DNA from: Meandrina meandrites
Lineage: Eukaryota > Cnidaria > Anthozoa > Scleractinia > Meandrinidae
Assembly: GCA_963693305.1 (NCBI GenBank)
Contig: OY855914.1
Location: forward strand, 26,336,972-26,400,971
Direction: 5' to 3'
Length of the DNA stretch: 64,000 nucleotides
Below are positions 56,727 through 64,000 of the stretch, one piece after another. The translations under genes were made by a program, and so were the position numbers. Under the pieces are notes generated by a model that worked only from the letters and a program-made list of their open reading frames with translations, made no database searches and was not told where the DNA came from. Numbering within the stretch: the first letter of the stretch is position 1; each line of letters opens with the position of its first letter.

Positions 56727-56977
56727 GGTCCAAAGATGTCGTTCAGTTTTCTCTTGATGTTTCTGGCGATGACTTCCTCAGCTTTACGTTTCACGGCTCG
56801 TTTGGCACCGTGTTTGGCTCCCCGTTTAGCTTGACTGATGCGGTCTCGAAGGTTGCGTCCGGTCTTAAATCCATCCGCGGCTCCACCAAGGGATTGTGTC
56901 ACGATGTCTCTCAAGAATCCTTCTCCCTCTTGCGAGACATCGTCGGGCCTGTAACGCGTGAGACTGCCACCTCTCAT
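56723..56977 (-). CDS. Polinton small basic protein (84 aa)
   Basis: Starts MRGGSLTRYRPDDVS, with a Lys/Arg-rich helix in the second half (RGAKHGAKRAVKRKAEEV) and the end NDIFGP. It is chained to the penton-like gene upstream and to the 74-residue gene downstream by ATGA overlaps. It is likely an internal virion protein. The family is not recognised. Confidence 0.65.
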   Translation of the reverse strand: MRGGSLTRYRPDDVSQEGEGFLRDIVTQSLGGAADGFKTGRNLRDRISQAKRGAKHGAKRAVKRKAEEVIARNIKRKLNDIFGP

Positions 56978-57996
56978 CGTTTGAAATGTAACGTCACGAT
57001 CGTGTCACCTTTCCCGAAATTCACCAGCTTCCCTGTGGTCTCGCTGACTTGCGTTTCGATAATGTCCACCACTTGGTTGCGCAGCGGAATATATTGGATG
57101 TGGAGGGGTTCGAAGTACTTGATGCCTTGTCCTTCGCGTCGAAAGTGAATTTCGCGCAACAGATCCGTGACTTGATTGCCCACCACGGAACTACCGCTCA
57201 CGTCCGAGTAGATGAAGAGCGTGCGGGACGCATCACCTATCACTTTTTGGAAGGCTCTGTTCAAATTCGTGAAGTGCCAGTTGCAATAACAACTCAAAAA
57301 AAGTTGTCCGTTCTCGTTACTCCAGAATAGTTTCTTGCCGTCTGAAAAATCGTCCACGTCTATGGGATCAGGTATCGTCGTGTGGTCACATTCTGGCTTC
57401 AGGTTCGGCCCGAGAACCACGACTTCCTTCTCATTCTTTTTGATCCATCCCATGTCGAAGGCCAACTCTTCGTTGAACGACATGAAGTATGGGATGCCTT
57501 CCGTTTTCACTTCGGAGACGTCTAAATTCGAGTTGTCGAGGACCAATTCTTCACCTTCCCACTTGAACGTGAATTCCCACTTCTTTCCGCTGACTGATTC
57601 CGTCATATCGCCGACGTTACGCTTGAACTCTTTGACTTGATCGAACTTGAAGACGAGGGCTTTCATGAAGCTGAGACCGTCCACGATGTTGTCGTCATGC
57701 AGAATGTCCTGGAACGTTAGATGGGCAGTCAACGACCTGTCTTGCAGCTGACCACCATCACCTCGGCGTTTGAGCATCCACTGAACGCTCAAAAGAGGGA
57801 ATTTGAGCGACTTGAAACGGTTCAAGTCGATGCTGGCGTCTGGCACAGAGATGCTACTCAGCCCCACTTTCCATCCCGATCCTTCCAATCGTAGCGGGTA
57901 AGGTAGTCGGACCTTGAAAGAATTGGCTCTGTTCTCTGGAAACTCTTTTCGATTGCTGTGACTGGGCAACGTCACGTAAAACCCGTCTTCACTCAT
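56974..57996 (-). CDS. Penton-like minor capsid protein (340 aa)
   Basis: The N terminus has FYVTLPSHSN, then RLPYPLRLEGSGWKVGLSSI, the pattern at the start of Polinton minor capsid proteins (single jelly roll at the vertices). The start at 57996 is chosen because its ATG shares the A of the integrase stop (TGATG). An upstream ATG at 58032 would add 12 residues inside the integrase gene. It should form the fivefold-vertex capsomer together with the major capsid protein. Confidence 0.85.
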   Translation of the reverse strand: MSEDGFYVTLPSHSNRKEFPENRANSFKVRLPYPLRLEGSGWKVGLSSISVPDASIDLNRFKSLKFPLLSVQWMLKRRGDGGQLQDRSLTAHLTFQDILHDDNIVDGLSFMKALVFKFDQVKEFKRNVGDMTESVSGKKWEFTFKWEGEELVLDNSNLDVSEVKTEGIPYFMSFNEELAFDMGWIKKNEKEVVVLGPNLKPECDHTTIPDPIDVDDFSDGKKLFWSNENGQLFLSCYCNWHFTNLNRAFQKVIGDASRTLFIYSDVSGSSVVGNQVTDLLREIHFRREGQGIKYFEPLHIQYIPLRNQVVDIIETQVSETTGKLVNFGKGDTIVTLHFKR

Positions 57997-59069
57997 CACG
58001 TCAATTTGCGAATGGCACGCTTCTCGATCCAACTGTCGTATTTGTCTGGCCAGCCTTTCCAGTGCACCAAGACTTTATCTCCTTTCCGCTTGACGATCTT
58101 GTCCACCCTGAAGACGTCGTCGTCGGACACCGTGACCTTCTGTAGATCCTCCTTGTAAAAGGTACCTCGTACTGGGGTGTCGTCAAACTCTTTGACCTTG
58201 TAAGTGGTGACGGGGGGTCCGGGTCGTACATCGCGTATCGTGAACACTTCTTCGGTCCACCCTGGCAAGTACCCTTTCTCGAAAGTACGAAATTTCTTGT
58301 TCAGTCTCACTCGGTCTCCCACCTTCATCATCGATCCGCGTTTGGGTTTCTTTCCCGACAATCTCTTGGCGTAGAGCCGATTCCACACTTCCCCCTCGTT
58401 GCTCACACTCACTTTCTCGGGGGGCATACCGATACTGCGATGATAGGTACCATTGTAGCCTTTGACCAAACTCTGTAGTACGGGTAAGTAGCTCAGTGTG
58501 TTCTTAGCGGTGAAATAGCGGTACATGCGTTCTTTGAGAGTCCGATTGAAACGTTCCACGATGCTGGCTTTCGTGTCCCCGGCCGTGGAAAAGTGATGGA
58601 TACCTTCCTGTTTCATCAACGCGGCGAACGTCTTGTTGTAAAACTCTTTACCGTCATCTGTTTGTAGTTTTTGAGGCTTGCGTCCGTCGGCTCGTTTCAA
58701 AATCTTGGCAAAGGCGTCGGTCACGACTTTACCCGTCTTGTTTTTCAATGGTTCTACCCAGGCGTATTTGGACAGGGCGTCGATCACGTTTAGCAGGTAT
58801 CGGTTCCCCTTGTTGTATTTGGCCAGGGTCTGGACTTCCACCAGGTCCGCTATCCATTGTTGGTCGACGTTAAACACCAGGACCGGCAAAGTGGCGAAAC
58901 GCCGTCTGCGAGGTTTATGAAGGGTGTACCCCAAATCGCGTTCCAAGACCTCTCTGGCTTTTTGGACGGGGACGCGTTGAGCCTTGGCGAATCTCTCGAT
59001 TCCTCCCAGGCTACCTGGCTCAGTTGGATCGTGGTAGCTGGAGAGTAGGTTTTTCTCTTTCTTCTTCAT
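57996..59069 (-). CDS. Retroviral-type integrase with C-terminal chromodomain (357 aa)
   Basis: An N-terminal zinc-less helical part with YHDPTEPGSLGG is followed by the rve core with catalytic Asp75 (WIADLVEVQ), Asp138 (QTDDGKEFYN) and Glu172 (SIVERFNRTLKE). A C-terminal chromodomain follows at about 320-355 (VLVHWKGWPDKYDSWIE). The enzyme should insert the element and make 6-bp target duplications. The chromodomain may guide it to methylated histone H3. I use the ATG at 59069; the frame is open further upstream but the first codon there is not ATG, and an AATAAA for the polymerase gene lies in between. Confidence 0.9.
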   Translation of the reverse strand: MKKKEKNLLSSYHDPTEPGSLGGIERFAKAQRVPVQKAREVLERDLGYTLHKPRRRRFATLPVLVFNVDQQWIADLVEVQTLAKYNKGNRYLLNVIDALSKYAWVEPLKNKTGKVVTDAFAKILKRADGRKPQKLQTDDGKEFYNKTFAALMKQEGIHHFSTAGDTKASIVERFNRTLKERMYRYFTAKNTLSYLPVLQSLVKGYNGTYHRSIGMPPEKVSVSNEGEVWNRLYAKRLSGKKPKRGSMMKVGDRVRLNKKFRTFEKGYLPGWTEEVFTIRDVRPGPPVTTYKVKEFDDTPVRGTFYKEDLQKVTVSDDDVFRVDKIVKRKGDKVLVHWKGWPDKYDSWIEKRAIRKLT

Positions 59070-59216
59070 GCCCGTTTTCGACAAGGAGAATCTGACACAC
59101 CTCTCTAAATACGTTTTCCACTCAAGGTCAAAATTTCTATTTATTTCAAATGATGATAGATACATCAAAATCTTGCAGCAAAGATGAAATATGCCCACTG
59201 TTACACTGGGATTACT

Positions 59217-62200
59217 CTACGGTACTTTTTTGTATCCGTAAGGATAAGAATTGAATGCGTTCAATACTCGTTTGTCAAACACCAGTTTATATTGTTTGTC
59301 TTGCGAGACCGTTCTTAATCTTTTCTTGACAGGCTCTCGTACTATCTTGTGAGGGTTTCTAAGGGTCAATGTTCGTTGCGTTTCCATCGGTTGTAGGATT
59401 TCGGCCAAGACCAAGTCTTTGACGGACGCGAAATTAAGTACAGCTTGGCCGCGTGTGTTCAATGTAAAACCTCGCACTTTACAGCATACCACACCCTTGT
59501 TCGTTGCATAGGCGTAATTTTTTGGGCCAGCGGCCACAAATTCTGTAATGTACTCGTCTTCTTTCAATTCGCTGGTGAAATCACCGAGATAATTTCCACT
59601 GTCAATTTGTTCTTGTCCAGGTTGCCACGTATACACGACAGAATCCGTGTCGAAATAAAGGACGCGCTCGTTTAGTTTTTCCAAGGCTTCGTACAATTTC
59701 AATCTCGCGTGACAAGTCGTGAAGGCTGCAATGAATATGTTCACGTTCGTTTGCATTGCGTCACATTCAGTTTTAAACTTGTGAAATAGTTCCAACATGT
59801 CATCATTGATGATTTCGATGCGTTCGATGATTTGACTGTCGTCTCGAAGCATTTCAAAGAATTCGGAGGGTTTGGTGCATTGGGTCGTTCTGGTTTGATT
59901 GGAGCGCTGCCCGAACTTGCCCCAGAAACTGTTCAACATGAGTTTAGCCAGTGAACGTAATCCTGGGTTTTTCACAATTTTCTCAGGATCCAAACGAATG
60001 CCTTCGCGACGGTAATAATCTTCAACGTACTCTGCCTTCTCTTCCTCCGTCATTCCTTCTCGCGGCCAACCCGACGCTTCTTGCTTAATTTTAAGCCACG
60101 TGTTCACATAGTTCTTGAATAGGTCTTCACTGACTTTTTCAAAGTGCCATATTTCGTGCACGTACAAGATCTCGTACCCTTTCTCCAACGCTTTCTGCAG
60201 TTCAGGTGTGCACCACGTCCCTGTCAAGGCACGCTGTGTCGGCGTATGGTTGCAAAGCATTGAGCGCTCGTGGAGAGACGAGCGAAAACCATTTTCCATG
60301 CATGTCCGGCATAATGGAAAAGTCAATTTGTCCTCGTGTCTGTAGGGCAACACCGGATGGTATAGTTCGTAAGGTGGCAGAATACGGCATTTGACCAGGC
60401 CAAAGTAGGGCGAGCTATTCACGTGCCCAGGTTGGTCAATGTACTTAGGATGTCCCACGGGATAACATCCGGTCTTGTTGATGAATGGATACAACGAGGT
60501 GATGTCCATGTATTGGATTTGTTGTTCTTGATCCACCTTCTTGTACAACTGCACGGCATTGGTTCTGCCTCCAAAAAAGGCATCTCTTGGGTTCAATGGA
60601 GGGACAATGTCCAAGGATTTTACAAATTCTGCGATGGTGGGGTCGTTTTCTTTTCGTTTGTTCCATTCACATTCCCACATTTCTTTGACGGTGTAGCCCA
60701 ATGCTTTCATCCTCATGATTTTGGACAGGGTCTGCATGCGTACCACGTGCATGGTCTTGCCGAGTTTCCTGGGATGTTTTTGCGAACGGTTCGGAAAACA
60801 GGACAAGCAGCCATGAAAGAAACAGCCTTGAAATTCATAGACGGTTTTGGTTGTCTCGTCGTACCCGTCTACCAAGAACTCGTGCAGGCGCCCGTGCATC
60901 AATCGGCGTTCTCCGCGGTTCCCCACATGGGCAATCCTTGGTACTTCACTTTCCTGACCTAGTCGACTTTCCTCCCAGTACAACCACTCCAGGGCCGCGT
61001 GCGATTGGTTGTGACTTCCTCGCCAACCTGTGAGGGGTTCCACGGCGATCTGCTTCTCTGGCATCCAATTGCGTCGGTACGCCACGTTGCAAGCCGAGGC
61101 AATGGTGATGCAGTATTGCATGGGATTAAATCCTGCAATGGCGCAAAATTCTCGCTGAAAGTTCATACAGCCTTCCTTTAACAGCCGTACGTCCGATTGA
61201 CAATAAGTCAACAGTTCGTGCGCAAAGTCAAACACGTGTTGCTCGGTCACTCGAGCGGTGTGCCACGTCATAAATTCGTCTCGTCGACTTGGCGACATCC
61301 CGTCCGGGTCGTAGTACTCCACAGACGGCATTGGTCCCACGTACGTCTGGTTCTGGATCGTGTTAAAGAAGTGAGGGAAGAAGCCTTTTCTTAGTTCTTT
61401 CAGGCCAAAGGTTTTGGGAAAGTTGCTTAACGCCATTGGAAAGAAATTCATTGAGTCTATGAATTTGACTCGAGGCAATTCCACCATCAAGAGTTTGGCT
61501 CCGTTGACGATCATCTCAAGATTGGTCGCGTGTTGACGATACAGTTCTTCCATGACCATATAACCGTCATAGCCTTTAAAATTATGGGCTACGACAATAG
61601 TCTTGGACACGTTCTTTTGGTTGGCAATGCCATGGACAAAGGCTAGAAACTGTTCCAAACACTTGTCTCCCTTGAACGTAAATTGCTCGTCACTTTGATC
61701 CGTCTCGGCGCACACAAGGTTGGCCACATGTTGACCTGTATCTTGGCGGGCCTCGATGTCAAAATAGATGAACACGGGGTGGGCTTTTTCATCCTCCTCT
61801 TTCAGGTTCACGGTTTGGATGAAACACTGATGTTGCAATAAGTTCACCATCTTTTTACAACACGGGCACTCGCTTTCGCCGCATTTGTGGGCTGTCCGTT
61901 TTGCTTTGCCACACTCCGAGCACACACGTTGCGTGTTGCACACGCTGTTTTTCACCGCATGGTCTGCATCCTGTCCGCTGGTGGTTCTGATCATATGATT
62001 GGTTTGACAAATCACGCCATAAAACCGACGCTGACAATAGGAACAGGTGATATGGGGTAACTCGGACCTTCCACGCATCTGAAAGTCATCACAATCTGTT
62101 TGATGGCACCCTGCGCATTTGATGCCTTCACAGCGGTGATGTGTCAAAGTGTCATGGTTGAACCCTTTCTCGCATTCAAGGCAGTAATAACTGCGGTTGA

Positions 62201-63041
62201 AAAAACCAGGTAACGAGGTAATGACATCAAAATGGCCATCGTGAGATAAAAGAATCATTTGTTTGTCTCGTTTCTCTCCTTTGTAAACGACAGAATGACC
62301 ATGTTCAGCCGAGACAACGATAATCTGATACTCGGACAAGGCTTGTTGGAAGACGATGATGTCTTTCAACGTACATGGGCCAATGGGCACGCCTGCCTCT
62401 TGGTGCAAAGCTCTGGCTCGTCGCTCTAGTATGGGATAGCCGTGTCTAAGGCTATGGTAGTCCGGGTCGTCGTCCACTTTGGCTTTGGCTACCACGAGAG
62501 CTCGGGCACAGCATAGTTGATCTTGGTTTTTGATCACGATGATGGATTTCTTTTGTTTCAAAAGTTCAGTATAATTGGCACTACCAAAGGGTAAGTTACG
62601 TTTGCCCGTGCCTGGTTGTGGCATGGTAATGTGCGTCAAGTCCAACTCCATGGTCTCATCCACGTCAAAGTTTTCGTTGGAGTTTAACATTCTAGAAATA
62701 GTATCCAATATCTGTCGGGCAGGTCCTAGCGATTGTCTCCAATCGCCCACCGACACGTGCGCCGAGGTGTGAGCGCTTCGCAATCGTCTGGACCCAAGGT
62801 ACACTTGAATTCTATCGTGCTCAGGCAAGTCCTCGACCAAGCGGTCAATGACGTCGGCCAATCCTTCTTCAAACTGACGTACAATGCTGGCATGGCCAAT
62901 GGGTCGACTTTCAACAGGATTCTGAACCCTTAGATGGTAGCTTCTCCTTCGTACGCCATAGCTTCTGGCTTCTCGATCTCTGAACTGTTCAAATTCAAAG
63001 CGAAAATATCTCTCACCTTCTTCTGCTTCTGCTTGATTCAT
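59217..63041 (-). CDS. Protein-primed family B DNA polymerase (1274 aa)
   Basis: An N-terminal region is followed by a Cys/His-rich block at about 287-406. The 3'-5' exonuclease has Exo I Asp428/Glu430 (YFDIEA), Exo II Asp492 (HNFKGYDG) and Exo III Asp617 (YCQSDV). The polymerase has motif A (YMDITSLYP), motif B (KLMLNSFWGKFG) and motif C (YFDTDS, Asp1131/1133). An insertion near 720-745 has VDGY and then YEFQGCFFHGC, like a Vsr or PD-(D/E)XK nuclease, but that is inference. The ATG at 63041 is used since the earlier ones lie in or near the TATAAAAG box (about 63110). A good 3' splice site (TTGTTGCAG) sits just before the ATG. It replicates the element from protein-primed ends. Confidence 0.92.
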   Translation of the reverse strand: MNQAEAEEGERYFRFEFEQFRDREARSYGVRRRSYHLRVQNPVESRPIGHASIVRQFEEGLADVIDRLVEDLPEHDRIQVYLGSRRLRSAHTSAHVSVGDWRQSLGPARQILDTISRMLNSNENFDVDETMELDLTHITMPQPGTGKRNLPFGSANYTELLKQKKSIIVIKNQDQLCCARALVVAKAKVDDDPDYHSLRHGYPILERRARALHQEAGVPIGPCTLKDIIVFQQALSEYQIIVVSAEHGHSVVYKGEKRDKQMILLSHDGHFDVITSLPGFFNRSYYCLECEKGFNHDTLTHHRCEGIKCAGCHQTDCDDFQMRGRSELPHITCSYCQRRFYGVICQTNHMIRTTSGQDADHAVKNSVCNTQRVCSECGKAKRTAHKCGESECPCCKKMVNLLQHQCFIQTVNLKEEDEKAHPVFIYFDIEARQDTGQHVANLVCAETDQSDEQFTFKGDKCLEQFLAFVHGIANQKNVSKTIVVAHNFKGYDGYMVMEELYRQHATNLEMIVNGAKLLMVELPRVKFIDSMNFFPMALSNFPKTFGLKELRKGFFPHFFNTIQNQTYVGPMPSVEYYDPDGMSPSRRDEFMTWHTARVTEQHVFDFAHELLTYCQSDVRLLKEGCMNFQREFCAIAGFNPMQYCITIASACNVAYRRNWMPEKQIAVEPLTGWRGSHNQSHAALEWLYWEESRLGQESEVPRIAHVGNRGERRLMHGRLHEFLVDGYDETTKTVYEFQGCFFHGCLSCFPNRSQKHPRKLGKTMHVVRMQTLSKIMRMKALGYTVKEMWECEWNKRKENDPTIAEFVKSLDIVPPLNPRDAFFGGRTNAVQLYKKVDQEQQIQYMDITSLYPFINKTGCYPVGHPKYIDQPGHVNSSPYFGLVKCRILPPYELYHPVLPYRHEDKLTFPLCRTCMENGFRSSLHERSMLCNHTPTQRALTGTWCTPELQKALEKGYEILYVHEIWHFEKVSEDLFKNYVNTWLKIKQEASGWPREGMTEEEKAEYVEDYYRREGIRLDPEKIVKNPGLRSLAKLMLNSFWGKFGQRSNQTRTTQCTKPSEFFEMLRDDSQIIERIEIINDDMLELFHKFKTECDAMQTNVNIFIAAFTTCHARLKLYEALEKLNERVLYFDTDSVVYTWQPGQEQIDSGNYLGDFTSELKEDEYITEFVAAGPKNYAYATNKGVVCCKVRGFTLNTRGQAVLNFASVKDLVLAEILQPMETQRTLTLRNPHKIVREPVKKRLRTVSQDKQYKLVFDKRVLNAFNSYPYGYKKVP

Positions 63042-63118
63042 GGCTGCAACAAAAAGAAAATACAGCAGGAGACTGTGATGAAATAAAATCATTTGGGCTT
63101 GGTGTACTTTTATAATTA

Positions 63119-63435
63119 TGTGCAAGCAGGGAGGGAGGAACGTAATCGGCCCCTAAGCCACGAAATGACTACGCCATTTCATCGATCGATTACGTGCACG
63201 TGAAGTTATAAAATTCACTTCACGTGCGAGACGAATAAATCAAAGATGGCGACCAAAACGGACGTCATCACACGTTTTAAGACGTATGACGCGATAACAC
63301 GTGACATGACGTATAACGCCATAACACGTGTTCTTCATGAACACATGTGCAAGCAGGAAGGGAGGAACGTAGCCGGCCCCTAAGCCATGAAATGACTACG
63401 ACCTTGTCGATCAATGATCGACTACTTGCACATGA
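63119..63435. repeat. Direct repeat pair in the right arm
   Basis: Unit 1 (63119-63204) and unit 2 (63346-63435) both start TGTGCAAGCAGG and share AGGGAGGAACGTA, CGGCCCCTAAGCCA and GAAATGACTACG, each ending in a GATCGA-containing palindrome. Confidence 0.85.
63196..63227. repeat. Palindrome around a TATAAAA motif
   Basis: GCACGTGAAGT (63196-63206) and ACTTCACGTGC (63217-63227) are exact reverse complements separated by TATAAAATTC. It could be a symmetrical promoter element. Confidence 0.85.
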
Positions 63436-64000
63436 ACAACATAAAATTAATTCAAAGTTGCTTACGTTGTTTTCTTCTTCTTCTTAAAATCTAACATGGC
63501 GAACAACCAAAAATAAAATAAAATTGATTTCAAATCAAATACAAAAGTTTACCTTGTTCCTATCTATTTTTTCTTCTGAAAAACAACAGAAACTTACCTC
63601 AAAATCCACCATTGAAATGACGACGACTCCTCTTTTCCACGCTTTATATATCCATAGATCACGTGGACATGAGGTCACCAACACGTGTCAACCCAAATAA
63701 GGACAAAAACTCTGCTGACTGCGTCAAAATGCGGCACTTGTGCCCAGTTCCAGGTTCCCAGGAGAATCTCGCGCTCAGCCCCAAATCCCCCTGCTTGTGT
63801 CTCGCGTGTTTTTCTCGGAATCGACGAGTGACATTCTCAGAAAAATCTACAGACTCTTGTTCTTGCTCTTGTTTGTTTATTTGGGAAGAGAACACGTTCA
63901 ATGCGAGAAGGACATTTGGTTCAAGGTAAGCTGCTTCTTTTATTCACTGTGGACGAAACGGAGAGCGTTGGCTGTATTGTATTTTAAGCGTGAACGGAGG

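Larger units (their letters stand above)
47816..64000 (-). mobile_element. Polinton/Maverick (adintovirus-like) element, right end outside window
   Basis: The hallmark set is present: protein-primed PolB, retroviral-type integrase, adenain-like protease, packaging ATPase, major capsid protein and minor capsid protein, all on the minus strand and all open. Accessory genes include a phospholipase A2 protein, a pX-like core peptide, a GRF zinc-finger gene and coiled-coil genes. The left edge is placed at about 47816-47820 because homology to intron 8 of alpha2-delta gene 1 stops there and the sequence continues AGTAATGGGGGGCCC. Polintons start with AG and duplicate 6 bp on insertion. The inverted copy of that end is not found before 64000, so the right terminus is beyond the window or diverged. 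Elements of this type are commonly 15-20 kb. Confidence 0.85.
63042..64000. promoter_or_regulatory. Right arm of the Polinton: polymerase promoter, repeats, CACGTG sites
   Basis: This holds a direct repeat (63119-63204 and 63346-63435), a palindrome around TATAAAA (63196-63227), six CACGTG boxes between 63190 and 63700, TATA boxes at about 63110 and 63650 (TATATAAAG, minus strand) and a minus-strand ATG (63614) followed by a GTAAGT donor. No long gene is supported. Whether the last 250 bp are still Polinton or already flanking DNA cannot be told. Confidence 0.5.

Noticed and set aside
63246..63382. Plus-strand 45-codon frame starting ATGGCGACC
   Set aside because: It is made of the ACGTAT/ACACGTG repeats of the right arm; no independent support.
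63700..64000. Right terminal inverted repeat of the Polinton
   Set aside because: No reverse complement of the left AGTAATGGGGGGCCC end is present up to 64000.

Overview
The window looks like nuclear DNA of an anthozoan cnidarian, most likely a stony coral. It is AT-rich, has intron-containing animal genes (laminin beta, calcium-channel alpha2-delta-like proteins, BTB-PHR proteins), a tRNA-derived SINE whose body resembles a family I recall from coral genomes, and many foldback MITEs. No species call is possible from sequence alone.

Host part (1 to about 47.8 kb). The first two exons of a laminin beta-like gene lie on the minus strand (166-2293) and the gene continues off the left edge. Two intronless BTB-BACK-PHR genes sit head to head at 7983-10876. 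Two paralogous pairs follow. Pair 1 is secreted cysteine-rich gene A (minus, 13681-18353, 4 exons), divergent from VWA-Cache alpha2-delta-like gene 1 (plus, 18829-33292, 14 exons). Pair 2 is gene B, the paralogue of A (plus, 36697-41216, 4 exons), convergent with alpha2-delta-like gene 2 (minus, 47784 to 43770, six 3' exons only). Exon lengths, splice phases and even intronic satellite positions match between the copies. A 3.3-kb DNA transposon (19830-23128) with long terminal inverted repeats and a 7-bp target duplication lies in intron 1 of alpha2-delta gene 1. It carries an antisense three-exon gene that I do not recognise. The spacers hold MITEs, a SINE, a LINE relic and satellites.

Virus-like part (about 47.8 kb to the window end). 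A Polinton/Maverick (adintovirus-like) element occupies more than 16 kb and begins about 35 bp upstream of the first visible exon of alpha2-delta gene 2. All its main reading frames are open: protein-primed family B DNA polymerase, retroviral-type integrase with chromodomain, minor capsid (penton-like) protein, double-jelly-roll major capsid protein, adenain-like protease, packaging ATPase, an adenovirus pX-like core peptide, a parvovirus-type phospholipase A2 protein, a DEDDh/Maelstrom-like protein, a GRF zinc-finger protein and several small basic or coiled-coil proteins. From integrase to protease, six genes are chained by stop/start overlaps or a 2-nt gap. Many transcription units have a TATA box just upstream. 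The right end of the element was not found and probably lies past 64000.

How the parts fit: the Polinton encodes replication, integration, capsid building, maturation, packaging and perhaps membrane penetration, and it now separates the 3' half of alpha2-delta gene 2 from whatever 5' half exists. Coordinates for spliced genes span first to last exon; exon limits are given in the evidence and rest on splice consensus, frame continuity and paralogue comparison.
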